54,063 nt of DNA from an uncultured beta proteobacterium (GTDB lineage Bacteria; Pseudomonadota; Gammaproteobacteria; Burkholderiales; Burkholderiaceae_C). Position numbers and translations under genes: made by a program. Shown here in pieces: positions 40,305 through 48,603 of the stretch. Below the pieces are notes generated by a model, which was not told where the DNA came from, ran no database searches, and saw only the letters and a list, made by a program, of their open reading frames with translations. The first letter of the stretch is position 1; each line of letters opens with the position of its first letter. The stretch is taken from positions 1-54,063 of the forward strand of contig CAITQH010000252.1 in assembly GCA_903894475.1 (NCBI GenBank). The letters run 5' to 3'.

Positions 40305-41848
40305 TGGTTCGGGATGCGCTGCATAACTCCGCGCCAGCGGTGCGGATGCGGGGCATCAACAAGCGGTTTGGAGCGGTTCAAGCCAACGCCGATGTCGCCT
40401 TGCAGGTGGCGCCTGGAACGGTACATGGCATCGTAGGAGAAAACGGTGCCGGCAAGAGCACCCTGATGTCGGTGCTTTATGGCTTCTACCGGGCCGACAG
40501 CGGGCAGATTGAAATCTTCGGAAAACCAGCCAACATCCGCAGCGCGGATGACGCCATCGCACTGGGCATTGGCATGGTGCACCAGCACTTCATGCTGGTC
40601 GATACCCTCAGCGCCCTGGAAAACGTGATGCTGGGCGCAGAGCCGCACTGGCTGCTCTCACGCGCGCAGGCCGCCGTGCGGGTCAAGCTCGAAGCCTTGA
40701 TGCAGGCGACCGGCCTGCAACTCGATCTGGACTGTCTGGTGGCTGATCTGGCGGTGGGAGACCGGCAGCGGCTTGAAATTCTGAAAGCGCTGTACCGCGG
40801 CGCAAAGATCCTGATCCTTGATGAACCCACAGCAGTGCTGACGCCCCAGGAGACTGGGCACTTGTTTCAGGTTCTCGATGTGCTGCGCAAGCAGGGCACG
40901 ACGATTGTCCTGATCACGCACAAGTTGAAGGAGGTGATGCGTCTGTGCGATCGTGTGACCGTCATGCGCGCTGGCCGTGTGGTGCAGGACCTGCCGGTGG
41001 CAGAGGCTTCGATTGAGGGTCTGGCTGAATCCATGGTGGGCCGCAAAGTCAATATCGGTCGAAGTCATGAGGTGCAGGCACCCGTTGGAGCGATGCTGCT
41101 GCAGGCGCGCAAACTTCACGTGCGTGACGCGCTCAATGTAACGCGCTTGAAGGGGCTGAACCTGAGCCTGCACGCCGGCGAAATTGTTGGCGTTGCCGGC
41201 GTTTCCGGCAACGGTCAGAGCGAGTTGCTGGACCTGCTCTCAGGCCTGATGCAGCCCACCAGCGGGCAACTGGAAATGGGCGGCAGAAGCTTCGAGGCAA
41301 GCGCCTGGCTTGACCCCGGCACAGCGCGCGAACTCGGGCTGGCCCATGTGCCTGAAGATCGGCACGCGCGCGCGCTGGTCATGAATTTTCCGGCCTGGGA
41401 GTCGGCGGTTTTGGGCTACGACAATCTGCCGCAGTACGGTCATGGCGGCTGGCTGAATCACCAGAACATGCGCCAAGCGACCGCAGAGTACATGGAGCGC
41501 TTCGACGTGCGCCCACGCAATCCGGAGTTGCCGAGCAGCAAATTCTCCGGCGGCAATCAGCAAAAGCTCGTGCTGGCACGCGAGCTGGGTCAGGCACCCA
41601 AAGTGCTGCTGGTGGGCCAGCCCACACGCGGCGTCGATATTGGCGCCATCGAGTTCATCTACTCGCAACTGCGTGCGCTGCGCGATGCCGGCTGCGCGGT
41701 CTTGCTGGTATCAAGTGAGCTCGACGAAATACTGGCCCTGTCCGACCGCGTGATCGTGATGTACCAGGGCGCTGTCACCGGCGAACTCCCGATTGCCGAA
41801 TGCAGCGAGGCCGAACTGGGCATGCTGATGCTCGGCGGTGTGCAATGA
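40304..41848 (+). CDS. Nucleoside ABC transporter ATPase with two ABC cassettes
   Basis: 514 aa, typical of sugar/nucleoside importers with two fused ABC domains. Cassette 1: Walker A VGENGAGKSTLMSVL, ADLAVGDRQRLEILKALYRG (signature degenerated), Walker B ILILDEPTAVLTPQE. Cassette 2: GVAGVSGNGQSELLDLL (non-canonical Walker A), FSGGNQQKLVLARELGQ (signature), LLVGQPTRGVDIGAIEFI (Gly-Gln in place of Asp-Glu). The second site is therefore degenerate, as expected for RbsA-like proteins. Its stop overlaps the first permease start (ATGA). Confidence 0.95.
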   Translation: MVRDALHNSAPAVRMRGINKRFGAVQANADVALQVAPGTVHGIVGENGAGKSTLMSVLYGFYRADSGQIEIFGKPANIRSADDAIALGIGMVHQHFMLVDTLSALENVMLGAEPHWLLSRAQAAVRVKLEALMQATGLQLDLDCLVADLAVGDRQRLEILKALYRGAKILILDEPTAVLTPQETGHLFQVLDVLRKQGTTIVLITHKLKEVMRLCDRVTVMRAGRVVQDLPVAEASIEGLAESMVGRKVNIGRSHEVQAPVGAMLLQARKLHVRDALNVTRLKGLNLSLHAGEIVGVAGVSGNGQSELLDLLSGLMQPTSGQLEMGGRSFEASAWLDPGTARELGLAHVPEDRHARALVMNFPAWESAVLGYDNLPQYGHGGWLNHQNMRQATAEYMERFDVRPRNPELPSSKFSGGNQQKLVLARELGQAPKVLLVGQPTRGVDIGAIEFIYSQLRALRDAGCAVLLVSSELDEILALSDRVIVMYQGAVTGELPIAECSEAELGMLMLGGVQ

Positions 41849-42981
41849 GGGCCAGCTACAGCCTGCCGCGCTGGGCCGACCTGCTGCTCTTGCCCATCGT
41901 CTGTCTTGGTCTGGCCTTGCTGCTAGCTGGCCTGGTGGTGCTGCTGGTGGGACAAGACCCGGTGCGCGTCATGACGGTGCTGGTGCAAGGCGCGCTCGGC
42001 ACGCAGCGCGGCCTGAGCTACACGCTTTATTACGCCACGACCTTCATCTTCACCGGGCTTGCGGTCGCGGTGGCCTTTCACGGTGGACTCTTCAATATTG
42101 GCGGCGAGGGCCAGGCAATCATGGGTGGGCTCGGCAGCGGTCTGGCGGCGCTCTACCTGTCGACCCTGCTGCCGACCTGGCTGATGCTGCCACTGATGCT
42201 GATTTCAGGCGCCCTCTTTGGCATGGTCTGGGCCATCGTGCCGGCCTATCTGCAGGCTTATCGTGGCAGCCATGTGGTCATTACCACCATCATGTTCAAC
42301 TTCATTGCCAGCAGCGTGCTGGTGTACCTCTTGGTTAACCACCTGCGTCCACCCGGAACCATGTCGGTCGAGAGCGTCCCGTTTGCCGAGTCCGCCAGGC
42401 TGCCGGCCATGCACGAGGCGCTGGCTGCCCTGGGCATTGCGTGGCCCAGTTCCCCGCTGAACCTCAGCCTGTTTCTGGCCCTGCTGGCCTGCCTGGGGGT
42501 TTACCTGTTCCTGTGGCGAACGCGCGGCGGCTACCATCTGCGCGCGGTCGGTTCGAGCCCGGGAGCCGCAGAGTACGCTGGCATCCAGTCCAGGCACCAG
42601 ATTGTCATCGCGATGGCGATCTCCGGCGCGCTGGCAGGCCTGGTGGGCATGAACGAAATTGCCGGCGTCAACGGCAAACTGCTGCTCGAGTTTGTCAGTG
42701 GCGCCGGCTTCACCGGCATCGCGGTCTCGCTGATGGGGCGCAACCATCCGCTGGGTATCATGCTGGCCAGCCTACTGTTCGGCGCGCTGTTTCAGGGTGG
42801 TGCCGAAGTGGCTTTTGAGGTGCCAGGCTTCAGCCGCGACATGGTGGTCATGGTGCAGGGCTTCATCGTCCTGTTTTCCGGTGCCATGACTTATGTTTTT
42901 GCGCCAGCGCTGGCCTGGTGTCTGGCCATGCTGCGACCCCGCGCGGTGGCGTCATCCACATCGGGAGCGTCCGATGGATGA
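41845..42981 (+). CDS. Nucleoside ABC transporter permease 1
   Basis: 378 aa from the ATG that overlaps the ATPase stop (ATGA). It is a BPD_transp_2-type permease: about eight to nine hydrophobic helices, with the conserved GLAVAVAFHGGLFNIGGEGQAIMGGLGSG, AVGSSPGAAEYAGIQSRHQIVIAMAISGALAGLVGMNEIAGVNGKL and GIAVSLMGRNHPLGIMLASLLFG motifs of the YufP/NupP type. It pairs with permease 2, whose start overlaps by 8 nt. Together they form the membrane pore of the importer. Confidence 0.93.
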   Translation: MRASYSLPRWADLLLLPIVCLGLALLLAGLVVLLVGQDPVRVMTVLVQGALGTQRGLSYTLYYATTFIFTGLAVAVAFHGGLFNIGGEGQAIMGGLGSGLAALYLSTLLPTWLMLPLMLISGALFGMVWAIVPAYLQAYRGSHVVITTIMFNFIASSVLVYLLVNHLRPPGTMSVESVPFAESARLPAMHEALAALGIAWPSSPLNLSLFLALLACLGVYLFLWRTRGGYHLRAVGSSPGAAEYAGIQSRHQIVIAMAISGALAGLVGMNEIAGVNGKLLLEFVSGAGFTGIAVSLMGRNHPLGIMLASLLFGALFQGGAEVAFEVPGFSRDMVVMVQGFIVLFSGAMTYVFAPALAWCLAMLRPRAVASSTSGASDG

Positions 42982-43942
42982 AGTGTTTGTCGGCGAAATG
43001 ATTGCCTCAACACTGCGCCTGTCGACGCCGCTGATTTTCTGCGCCCTGGCGGGGCTGCTCTCGGAGCGCTCGGGCGTGGTCGACATCGGACTGGAAGGCA
43101 AGATGCTGTTTGCCGCTTTCGCCGCCGGCGCAGCCGGTGCAGTCTATGGCTCCACCACGCTGGCCCTGCTGGCGGCGATGCTGGTCGCCACCGCCCTGTC
43201 CTGGCTGCACGGACTGGCTTGCGTGAGCCACCGGGGCGATCAGGTGGTCTCCGGCGTGGCCCTCAACATCGTAGCCGCCGGCATGACGGTGGTACTGGGC
43301 ATCGCCTGGTTTGCGCAAGGCGGACAGACGCCGCCAGTGTCAGCCGCCGTGCGCATCACCGCCCTCTTTCCGGGCACCGCGGGCTCGCTGCAAGGCGTAC
43401 CACTGCTGGGTCCGATTCTGGCCCACGCCCTACTCGGTCACAACGCCCTGGTCTACCTGGCCCTGTTGCTGGTGCCAGCCATTTGGTGGCTGCTCTTCAG
43501 AACCCGCTTCGGGCTGCGCTTGCGCGCCGTCGGCGAGAACCCGCAGATGGTGGACGCGGCGGGTGTCTCGGTGCAGCGCCTGCGCTACACGGCGCTGACG
43601 CTCAATGGCATGCTGTGCGGTCTGGCCGGCAGCTACCTCGTGCTGGCGCAGAGTGCCAGCTTTTCGCAGAATATGACGGCGGGGCGGGGCTTCATGGCGC
43701 TGGCCGCCCTGATCTTCGGCCGCTGGCATCCGCTGGGTGCCCTGTGGGCCTGTCTGTTGTTCGGCTTTCTGGACGCCGCCGCAATACGTCTGCAGGGCGT
43801 AAAGTTTGCGGCTATCGGCGAGGTTCCGGTGCAGGTGATTCAAGCACTGCCCTACATCCTGACCGTGGTGCTGCTGGCGGGTTTTATCGGCAAGGCTGTT
43901 GCGCCGAAGGCTTTGGGCAAGCCGTATGTCAAGGAGTCCTGA
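42974..43942 (+). CDS. Nucleoside ABC transporter permease 2
   Basis: 322 aa from the ATG at 42974, overlapping the end of permease 1 by 8 nt. It is of the YufQ/NupQ type: STPLIFCALAGLLSERSGVVDIGLEGKMLFAAFAAGAAG, LACVSHRGDQVVSGVALNIVAAGMTVVLG, RLRAVGENPQMVDAAGVSVQRLRYTALTLNGMLCGLAGSYLVL, AGRGFMALAALIFGRWHPLGALWACLLFGFLDAAA. These are the signatures of the second permease of BMP-type nucleoside importers. Last gene of the operon. No clear terminator is seen in the next 100 bases. Confidence 0.93.
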   Translation: MDEVFVGEMIASTLRLSTPLIFCALAGLLSERSGVVDIGLEGKMLFAAFAAGAAGAVYGSTTLALLAAMLVATALSWLHGLACVSHRGDQVVSGVALNIVAAGMTVVLGIAWFAQGGQTPPVSAAVRITALFPGTAGSLQGVPLLGPILAHALLGHNALVYLALLLVPAIWWLLFRTRFGLRLRAVGENPQMVDAAGVSVQRLRYTALTLNGMLCGLAGSYLVLAQSASFSQNMTAGRGFMALAALIFGRWHPLGALWACLLFGFLDAAAIRLQGVKFAAIGEVPVQVIQALPYILTVVLLAGFIGKAVAPKALGKPYVKES

Positions 43943-44771
43943 GAGAACTTGGCGATGCTGAGATTCGCGCTTGTGCAGCACAAGTTGTTCTTCACCTGAC
44001 AGAGGCTACGGTGCTGTCGATATCAGCGCCCTGAACGCCAGATAGTCTTCAGCCGTGGTCTTTGGAAACGATCAATGACGGCGTCTGCCGATTGCCAATG
44101 CTTGACTCGATGGGATCGTTGACGGCGACCATGTTTTTCAGGATCTTGCTGTGAAAGTCAAAGTCATTTTTGGAGTTTTCCAGAAAGTCGGAAGCCAATC
44201 AATAAGGAATGCCACCCATCGAACTTCCACCCAGCCGCACTGAAGCGAGTCCTAAAGGTACCAGGGACAACTACCGATTCCATGTCTGCGACTGTAGCGC
44301 GCCGCTGCACCGCAGAAACTTTCTCCAGTGTGAGTGCCTGTCCAATGGGCATGACTCTGTATTCACATAATGAACCGGGCGCGCGATACTGGCTTCAACG
44401 GGCGGGGATGCCAACAGCCGTCCCACCATTCATTCTTGGAAAGCGAGCGTGACACGAACATAGATTGATCGTTATTCTGGCCAAGTTACCTTTGAAGCGT
44501 AAAGATACCACCAGGTTATTGCCCTAGACATCCGCTGTTGTGCGCGCCCCTTATGCCGGGTGTACCTGATGCGGACAGGCGATGACCACATTCATCCCGA
44601 GGTTTCAAAGGTACCTTGACCAGAATGACGATGTTGGCAATCGACACTGCTGCACTGTGATCCGCTAACCGTTCAGACGGGCACCATTGGACTTCGGGCT
44701 TGCTCGATATGCCTTTACTGCGGTCTGGAGGCGACTCCTTCAACGATAAAGGCCTCAATGCTTACCCAGCC
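43943..44771. other. Gene-poor stretch, possibly decayed coding sequence
   Basis: About 830 bases without a supported gene. Minus-strand frames give short protein-like runs (for example KNMVAVNDPIESSIGNRQT near 44060-44120 and MESVVVPGTFRTRFSAAGWK near 44220-44280) in different frames, interrupted by stops, as in a degraded gene. No family could be named. The G+C content looks lower than in the neighbouring operons. Confidence 0.45.
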
Positions 44772-45101
44772 CTAAGCTCTTGTGGGCGCCTGGTAGCTGG
44801 CGCCGTGCGCCTTCTGCTGGGCCGCCAGGAACTCCTGCGAGGACAGCAGTCGAGTCGTCTTGTAACCCCTGAGGTGCCCAGGGGCGTTGACGGCCAAGGC
44901 GACCGCCGCCGCAATGGTGTCGTCCGGTCCTGAGAAGAGCGCGACAACGTCGTGGTCACCGAGGCTGAAATCCAGACTCTCCAACTTACCACCCAGCTTC
45001 TCGATGAGGGTTTTTAGTCCGGCGACACGGTCCTGGGGATTGTTAATAAATGCTGCGACTGCGCCCGATGTGTAGGACGCTTGAACAAGATAGCGTGGCA
45101 T
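44772..45101 (-). CDS. GYD-domain protein
   Basis: 109 aa. The sequence MPRYLVQASYTSGAVAAFINNPQDR, then LIEKLGGKLESLDFSLGDHDVVALFSGPDD, IAAAVALAVNAPGHLRGYKTTRLLSSQEF fits the GYD family of small ferredoxin-like alpha/beta proteins, whose namesake motif appears here as LGDHD. The function of the family is unknown. A GGAGTACTTC stretch with AGGAG lies before the ATG on the minus strand. It is divergent from the next small gene. Confidence 0.85.
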   Translation of the reverse strand: MPRYLVQASYTSGAVAAFINNPQDRVAGLKTLIEKLGGKLESLDFSLGDHDVVALFSGPDDTIAAAVALAVNAPGHLRGYKTTRLLSSQEFLAAQQKAHGASYQAPTRA

Positions 45102-45421
45102 AAGAAGTACTCCTTTGGTGATGGTTTTCGGTCAGTACTGAATCAGCGGCCATACGTAGCCTTTGCCCAATGCGCAAAGGTGCAAACGCAGAGCCAGCGG
45201 GCGACATCGTCGGTCTATGTCACACCACTCCGGGAATTGGACGCTGATCAGCGAAAGCCGGCACATCTAACGAAACTTTGTTGACATGCAGGAATGGTCA
45301 ATATCAGCGCAGCCAAGTTCATTCCGAGCTGTCGGCGTCCAATGATGCGAGCCGATGTGATGTTGCGCTTCGGCTCACCAGTTCGCGCTTCGCGGGTCCC
45401 TCAATCCACAAGGAGAAAATC
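45102..45421. other. Divergent intergenic region, no gene seen
   Basis: 320 bases between two divergent small genes. A TTGACA (near 45281) is followed 15 nt later by TATCAG, a weak promoter candidate for the plus-strand gene, and AAGGAG lies six bases before its ATG. CTTTGCCCAATGCGCAAAG near 45161-45179 is an imperfect dyad. Nothing else is recognised. Confidence 0.4.
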
Positions 45422-45709
45422 ATGGCTTACGGAATCGTGCATCACTTTCCTGGCGGTACCAAGAACCAATATGAGGCGTCAATCGCCGCGGTGCATCCCG
45501 GCAGAAACGTTTTGCCCAAGGGGCAGATTTTCCATGCGGCTGGTGCATCGGCTGATGGCTGGACCATCACGGTTCTTCACGACACCAAGGAGAGTTGGGA
45601 GAAATTTCGCGATGAAGTTCTGATGCCACGCATGCAGGCAGGCATTGTCGGCGGGTTCCCGACGCCGCCCGAGGAAAAGACTTTTGAGGTCAACCACCTC
45701 CTGCCCTAA
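45422..45709 (+). CDS. Small antibiotic-monooxygenase-like (dimeric alpha/beta barrel) protein
   Basis: 95 aa with AAGGAG six bases before the ATG. MAYGIVHHFPGGTKNQYEASIAAV, then LPKGQIFHAAGASADGWTITVLHDTKESWEKFRDEVLMPRMQAGIV fits the small ferredoxin-like fold of the ABM/DUF-type family: an N-terminal strand, HAAG...GW, W.S.E.WE.FR...L.P. Many such proteins are annotated only as hypothetical. The role is unknown. The neighbouring GYD protein has a similar fold class. Confidence 0.75.
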   Translation: MAYGIVHHFPGGTKNQYEASIAAVHPGRNVLPKGQIFHAAGASADGWTITVLHDTKESWEKFRDEVLMPRMQAGIVGGFPTPPEEKTFEVNHLLP

Positions 45710-45962
45710 AAAGCGGTTCAGTGTCGTGGCGCATCCGGATTCCGGCTGCCTCCATGATCTTGGCCATGACCATCGACCCGTCCCAGAGCGTCGGGAGCGT
45801 CGCCAAGTCGCGTGTTTTGTAAAGTTTCTTGCCAAACGCCTTTGTAGCGATTTTGAGCTTGCAATCTGCCATCGTTGGCCTATAGTAGTCCGTAACGGCA
45901 ATTCAATTCGGCTCAAATGATTTGGACAGGATTGCTTGAGAAAGGTGGTACCTATAGACAAA
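45710..45962. other. Intergenic stretch; possible 60-aa minus-strand frame
   Basis: The minus strand holds a frame 45690-45872 beginning MADCKLKIATKAFGKKLYKT with a protein-like composition but no clear ribosome binding site and no known family; it overlaps the end of the preceding plus-strand gene. It may be a gene remnant. The right part carries TTGCTT (45932-45937) and TATAGA (45953-45958), spaced 15 nt, in front of the hairpin array. Confidence 0.35.
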
Positions 45963-46085
45963 GATCAAACCAACCTCACCCAACAGCCGGCGCTACTTCG
46001 CCGGCCCACGTTACGGTAACGTGACGACCCAGGCCACAGTCATGTGGCACATATGCAGACCCTGCGGATTTCGCGGGGTTTTGCG
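45963..46085 (+). ncRNA. Candidate structured small RNA: four hairpins ending in a terminator
   Basis: Four perfect or near-perfect stems follow one another: GCCGGCG/CGCCGGC (45986-46005), CACGTTA/TAACGTG (46007-46023), GCCACA/TGTGGC (46033-46048), and CCCTGCG/CGCGGGG (46060-46078, one T:G pair) followed by TTTTGCGTTT, an intrinsic terminator. A -10-like TATAGA lies just upstream at 45953-45958. No coding frame covers it and no gene follows closely, so a free small RNA is more likely than a riboswitch. It matches no RNA family I can name. The transcript start is inferred. Confidence 0.45.
46060..46084 (+). terminator. Intrinsic terminator closing the hairpin array
   Basis: A 7-bp stem (CCCTGCG with CGCGGGG, one wobble) over a GATTT loop, followed by TTTTGCGTTT. 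Confidence 0.7.
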
Positions 46086-46221
46086 TTTCTGGGGCTTGCG
46101 ATTCCAAGGATAAGCTTCGCGGCAGCTAAATAAACATTTGTCCGCACTGTTTTGTCTGGGGCATCGCGCTTACTGTGTTCTTGCGCGCTGGCATCGGCCA
46201 CCGAAATTGAATACACACGCC

Positions 46222-46890
46222 CGATGCGCTGGCGCAGACTTTGTATGAACTTCGTGTACACCAGATTGAACTGGAAATGCAAAACGAAGAGTTGCGCCAG
46301 TTTCAAATCGATCTCGACGCTTCACGCGAACGCTATTTTGATTTCTATGACATGGCACCGCTGGGCTACGGCACAGTCAACGATAAAGGGACCGTTATTG
46401 AGGCCTGCTCAGGTCTGGAGAAAATCCTAGACCGGCATCGCAGCTGCCGGTCGTCGTTCAAGAATCTATTGCCGAGCAGGGTCACTCGACATAGGTGCTT
46501 CTTGGCGTCAACTTTGATGACGGAGCGTTTTCCTGACCCCAACTTGGAATGGGTTTTCAGGTAGCAATTACCATTTTCAAAACCAGCGCCAAAGGTTGAT
46601 CATTGTTTGAAGTCCGCAAACCCGAATGGTTATATGAGGCGCCAAGCGATGGTGACATCCTGGCGCGTGGGTGTGATAAGGTGGCAGTTCTCAAGATGAA
46701 TGTACTGCGCCGCGCAGGCATCCGTTTTTTTCTGGACGACTTTGGCACTGGCTATTCTTCATTGTCGCCACTCAAGCGGCTGCCGCTGAACCAACTCAAG
46801 ATTGACCAGAGCTTTGTCGGCAACATCCTGAGCGATCCGAATGATGCGGCCATTGCCAAAATGGTGATTCTGCTGGCCGCTACCAGGGCT
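46222..46890 (+). pseudogene. Remnant of a PAS-GGDEF-EAL type cyclic-di-GMP protein
   Basis: The first part (46222-46440) encodes LYELRVHQIELEMQNEELRQ, FQIDLDASRERYFDFYDMAP and GYGTVNDKGTVIEA, the coiled-coil and start of a PAS domain typical of sensor diguanylate cyclases/phosphodiesterases. The later part (about 46690-46890) encodes [20 protein letters not shown] and [18 protein letters not shown], the C-terminal half of an EAL domain. The frames differ, the GGDEF and the start of EAL are missing, and the EAL fragment breaks off where a palindromic repeat begins. It cannot encode a working enzyme. Confidence 0.8.
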
Positions 46891-46894
46891 ATCT

Positions 46895-46943
46895 GTTCAG
46901 CCGGAAGGCATGGATCGCCACGGCCTTCGGCCTCGCGATGACG
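46895..46943. repeat. Palindromic repeat family 2, copy 1
   Basis: Contains GGCATGGATCGCCACGGCC, then TTCGGCCTCGCGATGACG. Copy 2 (50252-50327) shares CATGGATTGCCAC, GGCCTTCGGCC and GCAATGACG. The GGCC-TTC-GGCC core is palindromic. It truncates the EAL remnant. Confidence 0.65.
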
Positions 46944-47068
46944 AAAGTTGGTGTCCTGAATTCTGGAAAGATCAATAATTGAGCACCGCGACACTTGCAA
47001 CTTATGATCACAGTAACGAGCGTACCGTCAAAGTACTGGTTTCCGCTGTGGGTTAATGGGGCTGCAAA

Positions 47069-47821
47069 ATGAAACAACTTACCATCTTGACGGGCGCTTC
47101 GCGGGGCCTGGGCCTGGCACTGGCAGAGAAGTTGCTGGCGCCAAACCATACACTGGTATGTATTTCCCGCAAGACCAATTCAGAGCTGGCTCGGCTTGCC
47201 GAAAACGCTGGTGCAGTGCTGGAGCAGTGGACACTGGATTTGGCACACCCCGCCATTGCAGAGCAGACGTTGAGGCTGTGGCTGGGCGGTCAGGCGGCGA
47301 CGTCCTGGAGTAGCGCTACGCTCATCAACAATGCTTGTGTCATTCCTCCTCTGCTGCCATTGCGCGACGCCCAAGGCGACGAGCTGTCGTATGCAATGCG
47401 AGTGGGGCTGGAGGCTCCGCTGCGGCTCAGCAGCGCCTTCCTTGATGCCACGCGACACTGGGCTGCAAGCCGCAAAGTGCTCAACATTTCGTCAGGACTG
47501 GGGCGCCGCGCCATGGCGTCGCAAGCTGCCTACTGCGCCGCCAAGGCAGGCATGGATCACTTCACCCGCTGCATGGCGCTCGATGAAGCCCTGTATCCGA
47601 ACGGCGCCAAGGTCTGCTCTCTGGCCCCTGGGGTGATTGACACCGACATGCAGGTGCAGCTGCGCAACGCCGATCCGGCGCAATTCCCGGATGTGATCAA
47701 TTTCTCCAACCTGCATTCACAGGGGCAACTGAGCAGTCCGGCCCAAACAGCTTCAAGCGTGCTGGCTTACTTGGCTCGTTCGGATTTCGGCCGCAATGCT
47801 GTTGGTGATATACGCGACTGA
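47069..47821 (+). CDS. Short-chain dehydrogenase/reductase (sepiapterin-reductase-like)
   Basis: 250 aa. Rossmann dinucleotide motif LTILTGASRGLGLALAEKLL, catalytic Ser in VLNISSGLGRR, and YxxxK in SQAAYCAAKAGMDHFTRCMALDEA, with PGVIDTDMQ after it. The NNAG equivalent reads LINNACV. The layout resembles yeast/bacterial benzil reductases and sepiapterin reductase (SDR family with MALDEAL and PGVIDTDMQ). It should be an NADPH-dependent carbonyl reductase; the substrate is unknown. It converges with the pilin gene. Confidence 0.88.
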   Translation: MKQLTILTGASRGLGLALAEKLLAPNHTLVCISRKTNSELARLAENAGAVLEQWTLDLAHPAIAEQTLRLWLGGQAATSWSSATLINNACVIPPLLPLRDAQGDELSYAMRVGLEAPLRLSSAFLDATRHWAASRKVLNISSGLGRRAMASQAAYCAAKAGMDHFTRCMALDEALYPNGAKVCSLAPGVIDTDMQVQLRNADPAQFPDVINFSNLHSQGQLSSPAQTASSVLAYLARSDFGRNAVGDIRD

Positions 47822-47931
47822 AGCCGCTGCAGTGGGCCAGCGGGTCGACATCAGGGCCGGCGCAGCAGGTGGGCGTCAGTCCAAACAGTGATTCCGAGCC
47901 AGCACAAGCGATACGGCCGCTCAGGAACTTG

Positions 47932-48435
47932 CTATCCACGGCAATTGGAGGGGGCATATTTACCAGCCAAGGTGCCGAACGTTCCATGGTTGATGACCGG
48001 GTTCTGATCGACAGAGTTGCAGTTCCAGACAAGTTGTCCGTCTGGGGGAGTGGAACTGGTAGCCGTGCCGTAGAGCCTTGCCCCGTCTGAACTTCCAACG
48101 CGGGGAGCCAGAATCAGGGTGTTGGCTCCGGCTGGCGCGATCAAGGTCGTGTAGGTAATAGTGATTTGTCCACGTGCATCGTCAATGTCGATACTGGCGA
48201 CATTGGCTGTCGGATTCGGGGAGGTCCAACCGGCGCTAAACGCCGCGCCGAAGACCGCGTTTTCAGTCACCTTGACTCTTGCAGGCGACGCGAGAACCAG
48301 GCCTTCACTGACTCTGGCCCTGGTGAGATAGTCTTGATACGCGGGTAATGCGACAGAAGCGAGCACGCCAATGATCGCCACCACGATCATCACTTCGATC
48401 AGCGTAAATCCAGATTGATTCTTGATGGACCTCAT
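47932..48435 (-). CDS. Type IV pilin (PilA-like major or minor pilin)
   Basis: 167 aa from the ATG at 48435; the longer frame to 48567 is not pilin-like. The prepilin leader MRSIKNQSG is cut before FTLIEVMIVVAIIGVLASVALPAYQDYLTRARVSEG, the conserved N-methyl-Phe helix with Glu5. The globular part ends with a Cys pair (LVWNCNSVDQ and YAPSNCRG), the C-terminal disulfide loop of type IVa pilins. Assembly and function need PilB/C/Q elsewhere; the GspE/PilB-type ATPase in this window is not adjacent. It may give adhesion, twitching or DNA uptake. Confidence 0.93.
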   Translation of the reverse strand: MRSIKNQSGFTLIEVMIVVAIIGVLASVALPAYQDYLTRARVSEGLVLASPARVKVTENAVFGAAFSAGWTSPNPTANVASIDIDDARGQITITYTTLIAPAGANTLILAPRVGSSDGARLYGTATSSTPPDGQLVWNCNSVDQNPVINHGTFGTLAGKYAPSNCRG

Positions 48436-48603
48436 GCATGTCCCTGTATTGCAGTCGAGGCTGCAAATGATCCTGTATTTGGTCTGAGCAGTCAATGACC
48501 GGAGGTGGCCCTGGTTCTGAGCACGCCTCCAGCTGGCCAGCCAATCGTGCTGCGAGGCTATGATCACTACATCATCAACGCTTGCGGAAAGTTGTGATCC
48601 ACC

